Positions 46,183-55,198 of a stretch of DNA of 64,000 bases are shown here, piece after piece (positions within the stretch are counted from its first letter, which is position 1; every line of letters starts with the position of its first letter). The position numbers and the translations under genes are program-made. The notes beneath the pieces were generated by a model, which was not told where the DNA came from, made no database searches, and worked only from the letters and a program-made list of their open reading frames with translations. Where the stretch lies: the NCBI RefSeq assembly GCF_020615385.1, contig NZ_JAJAVB010000025.1, positions 705,296-769,295 on the forward strand, given 5' to 3'. This stretch comes from Jiella soli (GTDB taxonomy: Bacteria; Pseudomonadota; Alphaproteobacteria; Rhizobiales; Rhizobiaceae).

Positions 46183-48435
46183 CTAGCCGATCAGATCGGC
46201 GAGCGTGATCGGGAAGCGGCGAGTTCGCTTGCCCGTCGCGTGCCATACGGCATTGGCGATGGCGCCGGCCGTTCCGGTGATGCCGATCTCGCCGGCGCCC
46301 TTGACGCCGAGCGCGTTGACGTGGGGGTCGTCCTCATGGATCAGGATCGTCTCCAGCGACGGCACGTCGGCGTTCACCGGCACGTGGTACTCGGCGAGAT
46401 TGGCGTTCATGATCCGCCCGCTCCGCTTGTCGTGCACGGCTTCTTCCTGGAGCGCGAAAGAGATGCCCCAGATCATGCCGCCATAGTACTGGCTCTCGAC
46501 CATGCGCGGATTGATCACCCGGCCGGCGGCGAAGGCGCCGACGAGCCGCGTCACCCGCATCTGGCAGAGGTCCGGATCGACGCTTACCTCGGCGAAGACC
46601 GCGCCATGGGCGTACATGGCATGGCTTTCCGCGGCGGACGGGTCCCTGGCGCCCTCGCCATGCCCCTCGATCTCGGACAGACCGGCGCGCTTCAGGATGT
46701 CGCCATAGCCTTCGCCGCGGCTCTCGTCGTCCTGGCGTACCAGCCGGCCGTTCCGCGCCACGACGCCGACATTGCCGGCGCCGTAGAGCGGCGAGCGCTC
46801 GTCATTGACGGCGAGCTCGGTGAGCTTCGCGATGACGTCCTCGCCGGCCTTGTGCAAGGCTAGGCCGGCGGTCGCCGTATGGCCGGAGCCGCCGGCGATG
46901 CCGGCATCGGGAAGATCGGAGGAGCCGGCGCGGAACTCGGTCTCCTCCATCGACAGGCCGAGCCCGTCGGCGGCGATCTGGTGCAGCGCCGTCCAGGCTC
47001 CCTGGCCCATGTCGTGGGCGCCGGTCTCCATCAGCCCGCTGCCGTCGGCGCGGATTGCCGCCCGAGCCTGCGCCTGGAACATGACCGCGGGAAACAGCGC
47101 CGTGCCGACGCCCCAGCCGACGAGCCGGCCGTCCTTGTCGCGCATCGATCGCGGCTCGAACGAGCGCCTGGCCCAGCCGAAGCTTTCGGCGCCCTTCTCG
47201 TAGCATTCGCGCAGCGCCTTGGACGAGAACGGCTTGCCCGAGATCGGCTCGACCTCGGCATAGTTAAGCAGTCGGAACTCCAGAGGATCCATACCGGCGG
47301 CGAAGGCGGCCTCGTCGATGACGCCTTCCAGCGCCGCCGAACCCGAAGCCTCGCCGGGCGCGCGCATGAAGCCGGGCGTGCCGATATCGATGCGCACCGC
47401 CTTATGCGACGTGCGGATCGCCGGCGCGGCATAGAGCGAGTGGGAGGCGTTGGAGGAGGGCTCGATGAAGTCGTCGAACCGGCTCGTCGGTGCCAGGGTG
47501 AGGTGTTCCATCGCGGTCAGGCGGCCGTCCTCCGCGACGCCGAGGCGCAGCGTCTGGCGCGTCTGGCCGCGATGGCTGACCGGCCCGTACATCTGCTGGC
47601 GGCTGAGGACGAGTTTCACCGGTGCGCCGACCATCTTCGCGGCGATGATGCCGAGCATCTGCGGGCCGGCCGGCATACCCTTGGAGCCGAAGCCGCCGCC
47701 AAGGAAGGGGCTGCGGATGTGGATGTTCTCGGCTGGAATGCCGAACAGGCCGGCGACGCGCCCGACCGCCATGGCGAGCCCCTGCGTGGGCATGTCGATC
47801 GACACGCTGTCGCCGTCCCAGCTTGCGACGATCGAATGCGGCTCCATGGCGTTGTGGTATTGCGGCGGCGTCTCGTAGGTCGCCTCGATTGTCTTCGGCG
47901 AGCCGGCGAAGGCCGTATCGAAATCGCCGCTCTCAGCCTCGGCGGGAGCGCCGGGGCCGACGGCGTCCGGGACGAAGCTTTCGCCGTCCAGACCGACATC
48001 CACCGCCTCGGCCTCGTAGCGCGGGGCGAGCAGCATGGCGCCCTCGCTCGCCGCTTCCAGCGTCTTCGCGATCACCACCGCGATCGGCTGGCCGGCATAG
48101 CGAACGCGGTCGTTCTGCAGGAGGTCCATACGGAACATGAAGGGGTGGAGCTTTGCGTCGGGGTCGAGCGCCAGCGGCGGCCGGTTGTCCGGCGTCATGA
48201 CCTCGACCACGTCCGGATGGGCCTTCGCCGCCGCGACGTCGAGATGGGCGACCCGTCCGCGGGCGATCGCGGCGGTTGCGACGACGGCGTGGAGCACGCC
48301 CTCGGGATTGTTGTCGGCGGCGTAGGTGGCGCGGCCGGTGACCTTCAGGAGGCCGTCGCGCCGGGTCAGGGGCTGGCCGATATTGGAGCCCTGGCGCACG
48401 CGCGAACCGGTGGGAAGCGAAGCGATCTCAGACAT
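46183..48435 (-). CDS. Molybdopterin-binding subunit of xanthine/aldehyde dehydrogenase (PaoC type)
   Basis: 750 residues. Xanthine-oxidase family large subunit; it holds the molybdenum cofactor and hydroxylates aldehydes or heterocycles. SPFLGGGFGSKG and the catalytic Glu716 in KGAGEIGITG are conserved. ATG 48435 overlaps the stop of the FAD subunit by 8 bp. With the two upstream subunits it makes the PaoABC-type complex (order 2Fe-2S, FAD, Mo). The maturation factor XdhC/PaoD is not in the window. Confidence 0.92.
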   Translation of the reverse strand: MSEIASLPTGSRVRQGSNIGQPLTRRDGLLKVTGRATYAADNNPEGVLHAVVATAAIARGRVAHLDVAAAKAHPDVVEVMTPDNRPPLALDPDAKLHPFMFRMDLLQNDRVRYAGQPIAVVIAKTLEAASEGAMLLAPRYEAEAVDVGLDGESFVPDAVGPGAPAEAESGDFDTAFAGSPKTIEATYETPPQYHNAMEPHSIVASWDGDSVSIDMPTQGLAMAVGRVAGLFGIPAENIHIRSPFLGGGFGSKGMPAGPQMLGIIAAKMVGAPVKLVLSRQQMYGPVSHRGQTRQTLRLGVAEDGRLTAMEHLTLAPTSRFDDFIEPSSNASHSLYAAPAIRTSHKAVRIDIGTPGFMRAPGEASGSAALEGVIDEAAFAAGMDPLEFRLLNYAEVEPISGKPFSSKALRECYEKGAESFGWARRSFEPRSMRDKDGRLVGWGVGTALFPAVMFQAQARAAIRADGSGLMETGAHDMGQGAWTALHQIAADGLGLSMEETEFRAGSSDLPDAGIAGGSGHTATAGLALHKAGEDVIAKLTELAVNDERSPLYGAGNVGVVARNGRLVRQDDESRGEGYGDILKRAGLSEIEGHGEGARDPSAAESHAMYAHGAVFAEVSVDPDLCQMRVTRLVGAFAAGRVINPRMVESQYYGGMIWGISFALQEEAVHDKRSGRIMNANLAEYHVPVNADVPSLETILIHEDDPHVNALGVKGAGEIGITGTAGAIANAVWHATGKRTRRFPITLADLIG

Positions 48436-49486
48436 TGACGACACTTTCCGGAATGGGGGCGAAGGGCGAGGCGGGCAGCGCGGGGAGACGGTCGGGCGTG
48501 CCGGCGGCCGCCATCGCGAGCACCCGGGCGACGACCCGCTTGCCGAGTTCGATCTTGTAGGCGTTTTCGCCGGAGGGCTTGGCGTCGGCGAAGGCGATCT
48601 CGGCAGCCGCCGCGAAGGCTTGCCTGCCGGGTGCCTTGCCGGCGAGCGCGGCTTCGGCCGCCTCTGCGCGCCAAGGCTTTGGGGCGATGCCGCCGAGCGC
48701 CAGCCGGGCGGCGGAGATGACGCCGTTCTCGAACGTCAGCGCCGCCGCCGCCGAGGCGAGAGCGAAGGCGTAGGAGGTACGGTCGCGGACCTTCAGATAG
48801 CGCTGATGGCCGGAAAAGGCCAAAGCGTCCGCCGGCAGTCTGACCGCGACGATCATCTCGCCGGCCGAAAGGAGGGTCTCCCTATCGGGCGTTTCGCCCG
48901 GCAGCAGGTAGAACGCGGTGATCGGAACCTCGCGCCTGCCGCCGGGGCCGGCGATCTCGACGATTGCCCCAAGCGCCGTCAGCGCCACGCAGAAGTCGGA
49001 GGGATGGACGGCGATGCAATGATCGCTCCAGCCGAGGACCGCATGGGACCGGTTCTCGCCGCCGATCGCGTCGCAGCCGGCGCCGGGCTGGCGCTTGTTG
49101 CAGGTGCTGGCGGGGTCGGTGAAATAGGCGCAGCGGGTGCGCTGCATCAGATTGCCGCCGACCGTCGCGGCGTTGCGCAGCTGCGCCGAGGCGCCGGACA
49201 GGAGCGCTTCGGCCACGGCGGGAAATCGCTTCGAAAAGTCCGCGTCATGGGCGAGGTCGGAATTCCTCACCAGCGCGCCGATGCGGATGGAGCCGTCCGG
49301 CGCGGTCTCGATCGCGGCGAGATCGGGCAGGTGGGTCACGTCGACCAGCCGGTTCGGGTTCGCGATCCCACCCTTCATCAGGTCGAGAAGATTGGTGCCG
49401 GCGCCGAGAAAGGCAGCGCCCGGCTCGGCCGCCGCCGCGACGGCTTCGGCGATCGTCTGCGGCTTCACATAGTCGAACCGGTTCAT
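48428..49486 (-). CDS. FAD-binding subunit with [4Fe-4S] insertion (PaoB type)
   Basis: 352 residues. FAD-binding motif GAGTNLLDLMKGG (28-40) and GASAQLRNAATVGGNL (98-113). A Cys-rich insertion, Cys119, Cys129, Cys138 and Cys157, would bind the extra [4Fe-4S] cluster that distinguishes PaoB-like subunits from xanthine dehydrogenases. Start ATG 49486 overlaps the upstream stop (ATGA). It transfers electrons between the Fe-S and Mo subunits. Confidence 0.9.
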   Translation of the reverse strand: MNRFDYVKPQTIAEAVAAAAEPGAAFLGAGTNLLDLMKGGIANPNRLVDVTHLPDLAAIETAPDGSIRIGALVRNSDLAHDADFSKRFPAVAEALLSGASAQLRNAATVGGNLMQRTRCAYFTDPASTCNKRQPGAGCDAIGGENRSHAVLGWSDHCIAVHPSDFCVALTALGAIVEIAGPGGRREVPITAFYLLPGETPDRETLLSAGEMIVAVRLPADALAFSGHQRYLKVRDRTSYAFALASAAAALTFENGVISAARLALGGIAPKPWRAEAAEAALAGKAPGRQAFAAAAEIAFADAKPSGENAYKIELGKRVVARVLAMAAAGTPDRLPALPASPFAPIPESVVNV

Positions 49487-49980
49487 GCCGCCTTCTCCCG
49501 CTTGGTGCCGCTCATCGCGGCCTCTGCGTCGAGCACCGCCTCGGTGATGCCCTTGTAGGCGGCGCAGCGGCAGATATTGCCGCTCATCGCCTCGCGCACC
49601 CGCTCCGGATCGCTGCCGGCCTGACCTTCGGAGATGAGCCCGACGGCGCTCATGATCTGTCCGGGCGTGCAGAAGCCGCACTGGAAGCCGTCATGATCGA
49701 TGAAGGCCTGCTGCACCGGGTGGAGGGCGTCGCCGTCGGCGAGCCCCTCGATCGTGGTGATCGCGGCGCCGTCATAGCTGACGGCCAGGGCCAGGCAGGA
49801 ATTGATGCGCCGGCCGTCGACGAGGATGGTGCAGGCGCCGCACTGGCCGCGGTCGCAGCCCTTCTTGGCGCCGGTGAGATGCAGTCGCTCGCGCAGGAGG
49901 TCGAGCAGCGTGACGCGCGGATCGTCGAGCTCGATCTCCCGTCGGTCGCCATTGATTGTCAGGCTGATGGAGGGGTTCAT
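49483..49980 (-). CDS. [2Fe-2S] subunit of aldehyde oxidoreductase (PaoA type)
   Basis: 165 residues. The N-terminal plant-type cluster is held by Cys42, Cys47, Cys50 and Cys62 (GCDRGQCGACTILVDG); the C-terminal cluster by Cys101, Cys104, Cys137 and Cys139 (QCGFCTPGQ and GNICRC). No Tat signal is present, in contrast to E. coli PaoA, so the complex is probably cytoplasmic. First gene of the operon; the TetR regulator lies upstream on the other strand. Confidence 0.93.
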   Translation of the reverse strand: MNPSISLTINGDRREIELDDPRVTLLDLLRERLHLTGAKKGCDRGQCGACTILVDGRRINSCLALAVSYDGAAITTIEGLADGDALHPVQQAFIDHDGFQCGFCTPGQIMSAVGLISEGQAGSDPERVREAMSGNICRCAAYKGITEAVLDAEAAMSGTKREKAA

Positions 49981-50120
49981 GCCTTCACCCGTTTCAGTGA
50001 TATGTCGAACCAGAGGGTGCAGTCGCCCGGCCGACATGGCCGCGAGCGGGAGCACGATGATGGTCGGGCGGGATCGGACGAGAGCAGGATGGACCTGCCG
50101 GCCGCCGCATGACCAATTAT

Positions 50121-50137
50121 ACGGAGGGGCCCTCCGT
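50121..50137. promoter_or_regulatory. 17-bp palindrome, likely TetR operator
   Basis: ACGGAGG-GGC-CCTCCGT is a perfect inverted repeat in the 188-bp gap between the aldehyde oxidoreductase operon and the TetR gene. It lies 31 bp before the TetR start and next to an AT-rich stretch (AATTATA), fitting a shared operator. Confidence 0.65.
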
Positions 50138-50168
50138 TTTCAAGGCTGAAGGAGTTCTAATTTTCGAG

Positions 50169-50756
50169 ATGGGACCAGACCCCCGAAAGGCAACGCGCAA
50201 GCCCCGCGCCGATTCGCTCCGCAACCGCGAGCGCCTGCTGACGGCGGCGGCCGACATTTTCCGCACCGGCGGTCCGGAGGCCAGCCTCGAAGCGGTGGCG
50301 CGCCGGGCCGAAGTCGGCATCGGCACGCTCTACCGGCATTTCCCGACCCGCGAGGCGCTGTTCGAAGCTGTCTACCGACGCGAAGTCGAGCAATTGGCCG
50401 AGCTTGCCGAAACCCTTGCCGCTCAGAAGCCGCCGATCGACGCGCTGCGCCTCTGGCTGCATGCGAATGTCCGGCTCGTCGCGACCAAGAAGGGCATGCT
50501 CGCTGCGCTGGCGCTGGCCGCCAACACGAAGTCGGACCTTTACCGGCACACCTATCCGCGGCTCTTGGAAAGCGTCGGCTCCCTGCTGAATCCCGCCGTG
50601 GAAGCCGGCGCGATCCGCGACGACGTTTCCGCGGAGGACCTGATCCGGACGCTCATCGGCATGTGCCACATGCACGATCAGCCCGGCTGGGAGACGACGG
50701 TCCTGCGGATGGTCGACGTCTTCGTCGACGGCTTGCGGATTTCGACCCGGACGTAG
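50169..50756 (+). CDS. TetR-family transcriptional regulator
   Basis: 195 residues. The HTH is normal: RNRERLLTAAADIFRTGGPEASLEAVARRAEVGIGTLYRHFPTREALFEAVY in overlapping segments. The C-terminal domain has SBP56-type helices AALALAANTKSDLYRH and HMHDQPGWETTVLRMV. Start is taken as ATG 50169 (MGPDPRKATRKPR); the longer frame would place the operator inside the gene. It probably represses the divergent aldehyde oxidoreductase operon. Confidence 0.9.
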   Translation: MGPDPRKATRKPRADSLRNRERLLTAAADIFRTGGPEASLEAVARRAEVGIGTLYRHFPTREALFEAVYRREVEQLAELAETLAAQKPPIDALRLWLHANVRLVATKKGMLAALALAANTKSDLYRHTYPRLLESVGSLLNPAVEAGAIRDDVSAEDLIRTLIGMCHMHDQPGWETTVLRMVDVFVDGLRISTRT

Positions 50757-50780
50757 TCGCGCCGGCTTTCAGGCTAGCGC

Positions 50781-50873
50781 ATCGGGCGACAAATCGGCAT
50801 CGCTCGATGCTCTCGATCTCCTTGGTGGCGCGCCGGGTGGCCGAAAAACCGGTTTCCACTTTTTCGCCCGGCG
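50781..50873 (-). repeat. 93-bp intergenic repeat, copy B (inverted relative to copy A)
   Basis: Reverse complement of 9603-9695 with six mismatches and no length change. It begins 25 bases after the TetR stop, like copy A beside the SDR stop. The remaining 160 bases to the next gene hold nothing recognised. Confidence 0.85.
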
Positions 50874-51033
50874 CTCTATACCAGCCGGAGTAGAAGGCGC
50901 AGCCAGCTCTCGGCCGGCCCGATCGGTCGCCAAGCGCGGGTGAAAAAGGCGGGCCTACCAATGCGGCATGGCTGCGGGCCGGGCGGCAGTGGGACCGTGG
51001 GACGGATGTCGCTGCGGCGCCTCTGCGTCGCGC

Positions 51034-53115
51034 CTATTCCGGGGCTTGCGAGAACGTGATCAGCCGGGCGCCGTCCTCGACCTGATCGCCCTCCGCCACC
51101 AGAATTTCCGCGACCGTGGCCTCGCGCGGGGCGCGCAGCGTGTGCTCCATCTTCATCGCTTCGAGCACGATCAGAGCAGCGCCCTTTTCCACGCTGTCGC
51201 CGATCGTCGCCAGAACGAGCTTGACCAGACCCGGCATCGGCGCCGCGATATGGTCGCCGCTCACGGCATCGTCCTCTCCCACACCGGGGCGAAAGTTGTT
51301 GAAGCGATAGGATTCGGCGCCGAAAAATACGGTCACCGCATCGGCTTCGCAGGCGACGAACACCGTCTGCCTTCGGCTGTCGACGGAGAGGCGGACGGCA
51401 CCGCTCGACGCCTGTCCGGAAGAAGGCGGCAGCGGCATGGGGCCCTGATCGCCCTCCGTCAGCGCGCCGAGGACGGCGATTTCGACGCCGGCATCCTCCG
51501 ACATGCCATTGCCGGAGACAAGATAGCGCCGCGGTCCGCGCGTCGTGACACAAACGTCGGTGCGGCCGCCATCGGCATCGCTGAAGCGGGCGAATTGCCG
51601 AGCTTCGCCGAAGGCGCGGAAACCATCGAGATCGAGGAAGGGATCGGCTGTCCCCGTCGGCCGGGCGGCCGGAACCTGCAGGCGACCGAGCGCCGCCAGC
51701 GCTGCGACGGCACGCGCCTCGGGCCGATGCTGCGGCGGCCGCGTCAATTGATCGATGTCGCGGCCGATCAGCCCCGTGTCGACAGCGCCGGCCACAAAGC
51801 CGGCATGGCCCGCCAGCCGCTCCAGAAAGGCGACATTGGTGACGCAGCCGCCGATCCGCGTCTCGGCGAGCGCCCCTCTGAGCTTGCGAAGGGCGGCGTC
51901 GCGGTCGGCGCCGTGGACGATCAGCTTGGCGATCATCGGGTCGTAGTGCGGAGTGATCCGGTCGCCCTCGCGCACGCCGGTGTCGATGCGAGCACCCGCC
52001 CACTCCCGCGGCATCCGCAAGGTCGTCAGCCGCCCGGTCGCGGGCAGGAAGCCCTTGGCCGGATCCTCGGCATAGATGCGTGCCTCCACCGCGTGACCAT
52101 CGATGCGGAGGTCCTCCTGCTGAAAGGGCAAGGCTTCGCCGGCGGCGACGCGCAGCTGCAGTTCGACGAGGTCGAGGTCGGTGATCGCCTCGGTCACCGG
52201 ATGCTCGACCTGCAGCCGCGTGTTCATCTCCATGAACCAGAACCGGTCGGGCCTGAGGCCCTCGGAGGCGTCAACGATGAATTCGATCGTGCCGGCGCCG
52301 GCATAGCCGATCGCCTTGGCGGCGGCGACGGCAGCCGCTCCCATTGCCACGCGCATCTCGTCCGCCATGCCGGGGGCGGGCGCCTCCTCGATGACCTTCT
52401 GGTGGCGCCGCTGCAGCGAGCAGTCCCGCTCGAAGAGGTGGACGGCATGGCCGTGGCTGTCGCCGAAGACCTGGACCTCGATGTGCCGCGGCGTCCCGAT
52501 CAGCTTCTCGATCAGACAGTGCGGGTCGCCGAAGGCGGCTTCGCCCTCGCGCCGCGCGGCGGCCAGCGCTTCGGCGAAGTCGGCCGCCCGCTCCACCGCG
52601 CGCATGCCCTTGCCGCCGCCGCCGGCCCGCGCCTTGATCAGCACCGGGAAGCCGATGCGCTCGGCTTCCGCAGCCAGGACTTCCGGGTCCTGGCTGTCGC
52701 CGTGATAGCCGGGGACGACCGGCACACCGGCCTCCTGCATCAGCCGCTTGGCCGCGTCCTTGAGGCCCATCGCCCGGATGGCGGAGGCGGAGGGGCCGAC
52801 GAAGGTCAGCCCGGCCGCTTCGACGGCCTCTACGAAATCCGGGTTCTCGGACAGGAAGCCGTAGCCGGGATGGATCGCGTCGGCTCCCGTCCGCCGCGCC
52901 GCCTCGAGAATGCGGCTGGCGTCGAGATAGCTTTCCGCGACCGGAGGCGGGCCGATCGGAACGGCTTCGTCGGCCATTTCGACATGCAAGGCGTCCGCAT
53001 CGGCATCGGAGAACACTGCGACCGTGTGGATGCCGAGCCGCTTAGCGGTTCGGATGATCCGGCAGGCGATCTCGCCGCGATTGGCGACCAGCAGAATGTC
53101 GATCGGTCGGGCCAT
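51034..53115 (-). CDS. Biotin carboxylase/biotin carrier alpha subunit of an acyl-CoA carboxylase
   Basis: 693 residues. It joins biotin carboxylase (residues about 1-450; ILLVANRGEIACRII, ATP-grasp KARAGGGGKGM, EMNTRLQVEHPVTE) to a biotinyl domain with Lys655 in LEAMKMEHT. Fused alpha subunits of this kind belong to methylcrotonyl-, propionyl- or geranyl-CoA carboxylases. The matching carboxyltransferase beta subunit is absent from the window. Function by family only. Length is normal for MCC-alpha. Confidence 0.92.
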   Translation of the reverse strand: MARPIDILLVANRGEIACRIIRTAKRLGIHTVAVFSDADADALHVEMADEAVPIGPPPVAESYLDASRILEAARRTGADAIHPGYGFLSENPDFVEAVEAAGLTFVGPSASAIRAMGLKDAAKRLMQEAGVPVVPGYHGDSQDPEVLAAEAERIGFPVLIKARAGGGGKGMRAVERAADFAEALAAARREGEAAFGDPHCLIEKLIGTPRHIEVQVFGDSHGHAVHLFERDCSLQRRHQKVIEEAPAPGMADEMRVAMGAAAVAAAKAIGYAGAGTIEFIVDASEGLRPDRFWFMEMNTRLQVEHPVTEAITDLDLVELQLRVAAGEALPFQQEDLRIDGHAVEARIYAEDPAKGFLPATGRLTTLRMPREWAGARIDTGVREGDRITPHYDPMIAKLIVHGADRDAALRKLRGALAETRIGGCVTNVAFLERLAGHAGFVAGAVDTGLIGRDIDQLTRPPQHRPEARAVAALAALGRLQVPAARPTGTADPFLDLDGFRAFGEARQFARFSDADGGRTDVCVTTRGPRRYLVSGNGMSEDAGVEIAVLGALTEGDQGPMPLPPSSGQASSGAVRLSVDSRRQTVFVACEADAVTVFFGAESYRFNNFRPGVGEDDAVSGDHIAAPMPGLVKLVLATIGDSVEKGAALIVLEAMKMEHTLRAPREATVAEILVAEGDQVEDGARLITFSQAPE

Positions 53116-53182
53116 CGGATCTCCGCATCCACGCTACGCCGCGCCCTGCGGCGACGATCGCCGGGCCAGGGATCCCGGCGTG

Positions 53183-53836
53183 TCAGAACAGCGGAGGCGC
53201 CGGCTCCGACAACAGCCGCGATCCCGCCATTGTATGGGAAACCGGCGCGCTGTCGAAGGAGACGCCGATTTCGACGGTCCGGTTCCAGACGATCCGCACC
53301 CGGCGGGCCGTCTGCTGCGTCACGTCGTACATCAGGACGAGCGGGGGAAGCTTCTGCCGCGACATCCGCCGCAGCCGCGCCCCGCCGTCGGAGATGTCGA
53401 AGATCAGGACCTCTTCCAGCGGGCGGCGGTCGACGGTCAGAAGGATCGCCGGACGGAACCTTGTCCTCTTGCGCGGCGACAGGCGTCGCTCGACCGCCAC
53501 CGGCGTCGCCGGGCTTTCGGCCAGCCAGACGCGTTCCTGATCGAGCATCGCGGCGATCTGATCCTCGCTCACGCGATGCGCTGCGCCCTTGAAGCTCAGC
53601 CCCGCGTCGCGGCCGCGCGCCCAGGCGATCTTGGCGAAGCGGAAGGTCTTCTCGGTCAGGTCGAACGCCGTCAGCGTCGGAGGGAGCTGACCGCCATGCG
53701 TGCGACGGATGCGGATACCGCCGTCCGAGATGTCGACCACGCTGGCCGTTTCCAGGTAGAGGCGATTCACGGTCGCAAGGAGCGTCGTGCGAAAGCGCTG
53801 ACGACGGCGCGGTGATTTTCGCTTGTCGACCCCCAT
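53183..53836 (-). CDS. Tandem PilZ-domain protein
   Basis: 217 residues with two PilZ repeats. The first has Arg6/Arg10 and DISDGG (35-40); the second has Arg118/Arg122 and DISDGG (147-152); both fit the c-di-GMP motif RxxxR...DxSxxG. The start is ATG 53836 (MGVDKRKSPRRR); the upstream frame is a decayed gene. It probably senses c-di-GMP in the cytoplasm. Neither an enzyme domain nor a membrane helix is present. Confidence 0.85.
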   Translation of the reverse strand: MGVDKRKSPRRRQRFRTTLLATVNRLYLETASVVDISDGGIRIRRTHGGQLPPTLTAFDLTEKTFRFAKIAWARGRDAGLSFKGAAHRVSEDQIAAMLDQERVWLAESPATPVAVERRLSPRKRTRFRPAILLTVDRRPLEEVLIFDISDGGARLRRMSRQKLPPLVLMYDVTQQTARRVRIVWNRTVEIGVSFDSAPVSHTMAGSRLLSEPAPPLF

Positions 53837-53949
53837 CGCTCCACTCTGACGTTTTCTTATCCGCCCTTTAAAGCAAGAACAGCCTTCAAGTTTGTTAATC
53901 GGCGGGCGCTCGAGGCTGCCAAGGCCGCCGACAGGAGACCGGGATTCGC

Positions 53950-54352
53950 AAGGCGGGCCGCGAGCAGAAGGCGGCTTCCACAGGACTGCGCGAAGGCCCT
54001 CGTCGTCCTGGCAACACCGTCGGCACGGGTTCACCGCCGTCGCCATTCGGCCGCGGTGGAGGCGGAGGCACTCGTCGCCCGCATCTAGCAGGCGCGCGGC
54101 CAGTTCATCGGCTCCCCCGCCGCTCCAGCGATGACCTCGCAAGCCAGGATGAGGTCGCCGGCCTGCGCCGCCGGGTCGAGACCGCCGAAGGCCGAAGCTG
54201 ACGACGGCCCGAAGGCCGGCAGGGTCAAGGGCTTCGAGCGCCGTCTCGCGAGGGCCGCCGGCGGCGCAGCGCAGGTCAGAATTCCGTCACCCGCCGCGAT
54301 CCCCGCCTCGGCGGCAAGTCCGCTGACGACGAGGCGGGGACCGACGGCGGGC
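53950..54352 (-). pseudogene. Decayed nucleoside-phosphorylase-like gene (hopanoid-associated HpnG type)
   Basis: On the minus strand, pieces of a phosphorylase appear in two frames: GPRLVVSGLAAEAGIAAGDG, then ALEALDPAGLRAVVSFGL, then GGLDPAAQAGDLILACEVIAG and finally DELAARLLDAGDECLRLHRGR. These follow the order of HpnG-like proteins (VVTGLxxEA, ALxALxPAGxxAVVSFGxAGGLDP). At least two frameshifts and a stop separate them, and downstream sequence no longer matches. The region lies between PilZ and the flavin protein. Exact limits are uncertain. Confidence 0.5.
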
Positions 54353-54359
54353 TGATGCC

Positions 54360-54836
54360 TCAGAGCTTCACTGTCCCCGTGTCACCCATGTCGGGCCGGC
54401 TGTCGGACACCGCTGCTGCGAACATCTTGATGTAGCTCACGGCCGTGCCCGGGCTGTTCCAGTAGTGGGCGTCCTTCGGGTCGATCTTCAGGATGCGGAT
54501 CGAGGGATCCTCGGGGCTTTCCCACCAAGCCTTGGCGGGCGTGCCCCAAAGCTCCTTGATCTTCTCCCGGTCGTTGCTGATCTCGGCCGTCCCGGAAACG
54601 GAAACGTAGTTCTGCCCGGACGTGTCGGCGAAGGCGAGATTGACGTTCGGATTGGCGGCGATGTCGGCATCCTTGTGGCTGGCGACGTCGGTCAGGAAGT
54701 AGATCGCATGCGCCTTCCGGTCGACATAGGCGGCCATCGGCCGTGACCGGATGTCCTGCCCCTCATGGGTCGCAAGCATGCAGAAGCCGATCTTCTCCAC
54801 GAGGTTCCAGACCTCTTCGACGTCCTGATTGGCCAC
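54360..54836 (-). CDS. Pyridoxamine-5'-phosphate-oxidase-fold general stress protein
   Basis: 158 residues. FMN-binding split barrel: VEKIGFCMLATHEGQDIRSRPMAAYVDRKAHAIYFLTD in overlapping segments, AFADTSGQNYVSVSGTAEI, and the C-terminal KAWWESPEDPSIRILKID seen in the FMN-binding general-stress branch. GTG 54836 follows AAAGGAGAGATATC, so the longer frame is rejected. Substrate unknown; may reduce or bind flavin, F420 or heme. Confidence 0.85.
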   Translation of the reverse strand: MANQDVEEVWNLVEKIGFCMLATHEGQDIRSRPMAAYVDRKAHAIYFLTDVASHKDADIAANPNVNLAFADTSGQNYVSVSGTAEISNDREKIKELWGTPAKAWWESPEDPSIRILKIDPKDAHYWNSPGTAVSYIKMFAAAVSDSRPDMGDTGTVKL

Positions 54837-55198
54837 GATATCTCTCCTTTGCCGGACGATGAATGTTCGGCGAGGAGACGTCCGAGACCCGGCCACGGTT
54901 CCGTTCCCGGCCGGGACCATGCGACTGCTCAACGAGTGCGACCTGCGGCCCACGAAGCATCTTAGTTCTGCCATTCCCCGTCACACCGCTGTCGCTGCAT
55001 CGGCTGCCACGACATCCGACCGCGGCATTCACGGCCATTTCAACAAAGGCGATCGGCGGTTCGTTGCGGCGAGATTGGGAAGTTATGTTCGCCGCCGAAT
55101 GATGCGGCACTGCAGCAGCGAGGTATGCGGCGAGAGGGCGGCGCCGGCCCTGCGGCCATTCTATCCACACGTCCCTACCGGAGCGGCGACCGATGCCG
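54837..55198. other. Gene-free stretch
   Basis: 362 bases between the flavin protein start and the antiporter stop. Only short frames are visible; no family is recognised. Confidence 0.4.

Noticed and set aside
50968-53592. 874-codon frame on the + strand
   Set aside because: Antisense to the acyl-CoA carboxylase gene and to PilZ; shadow.
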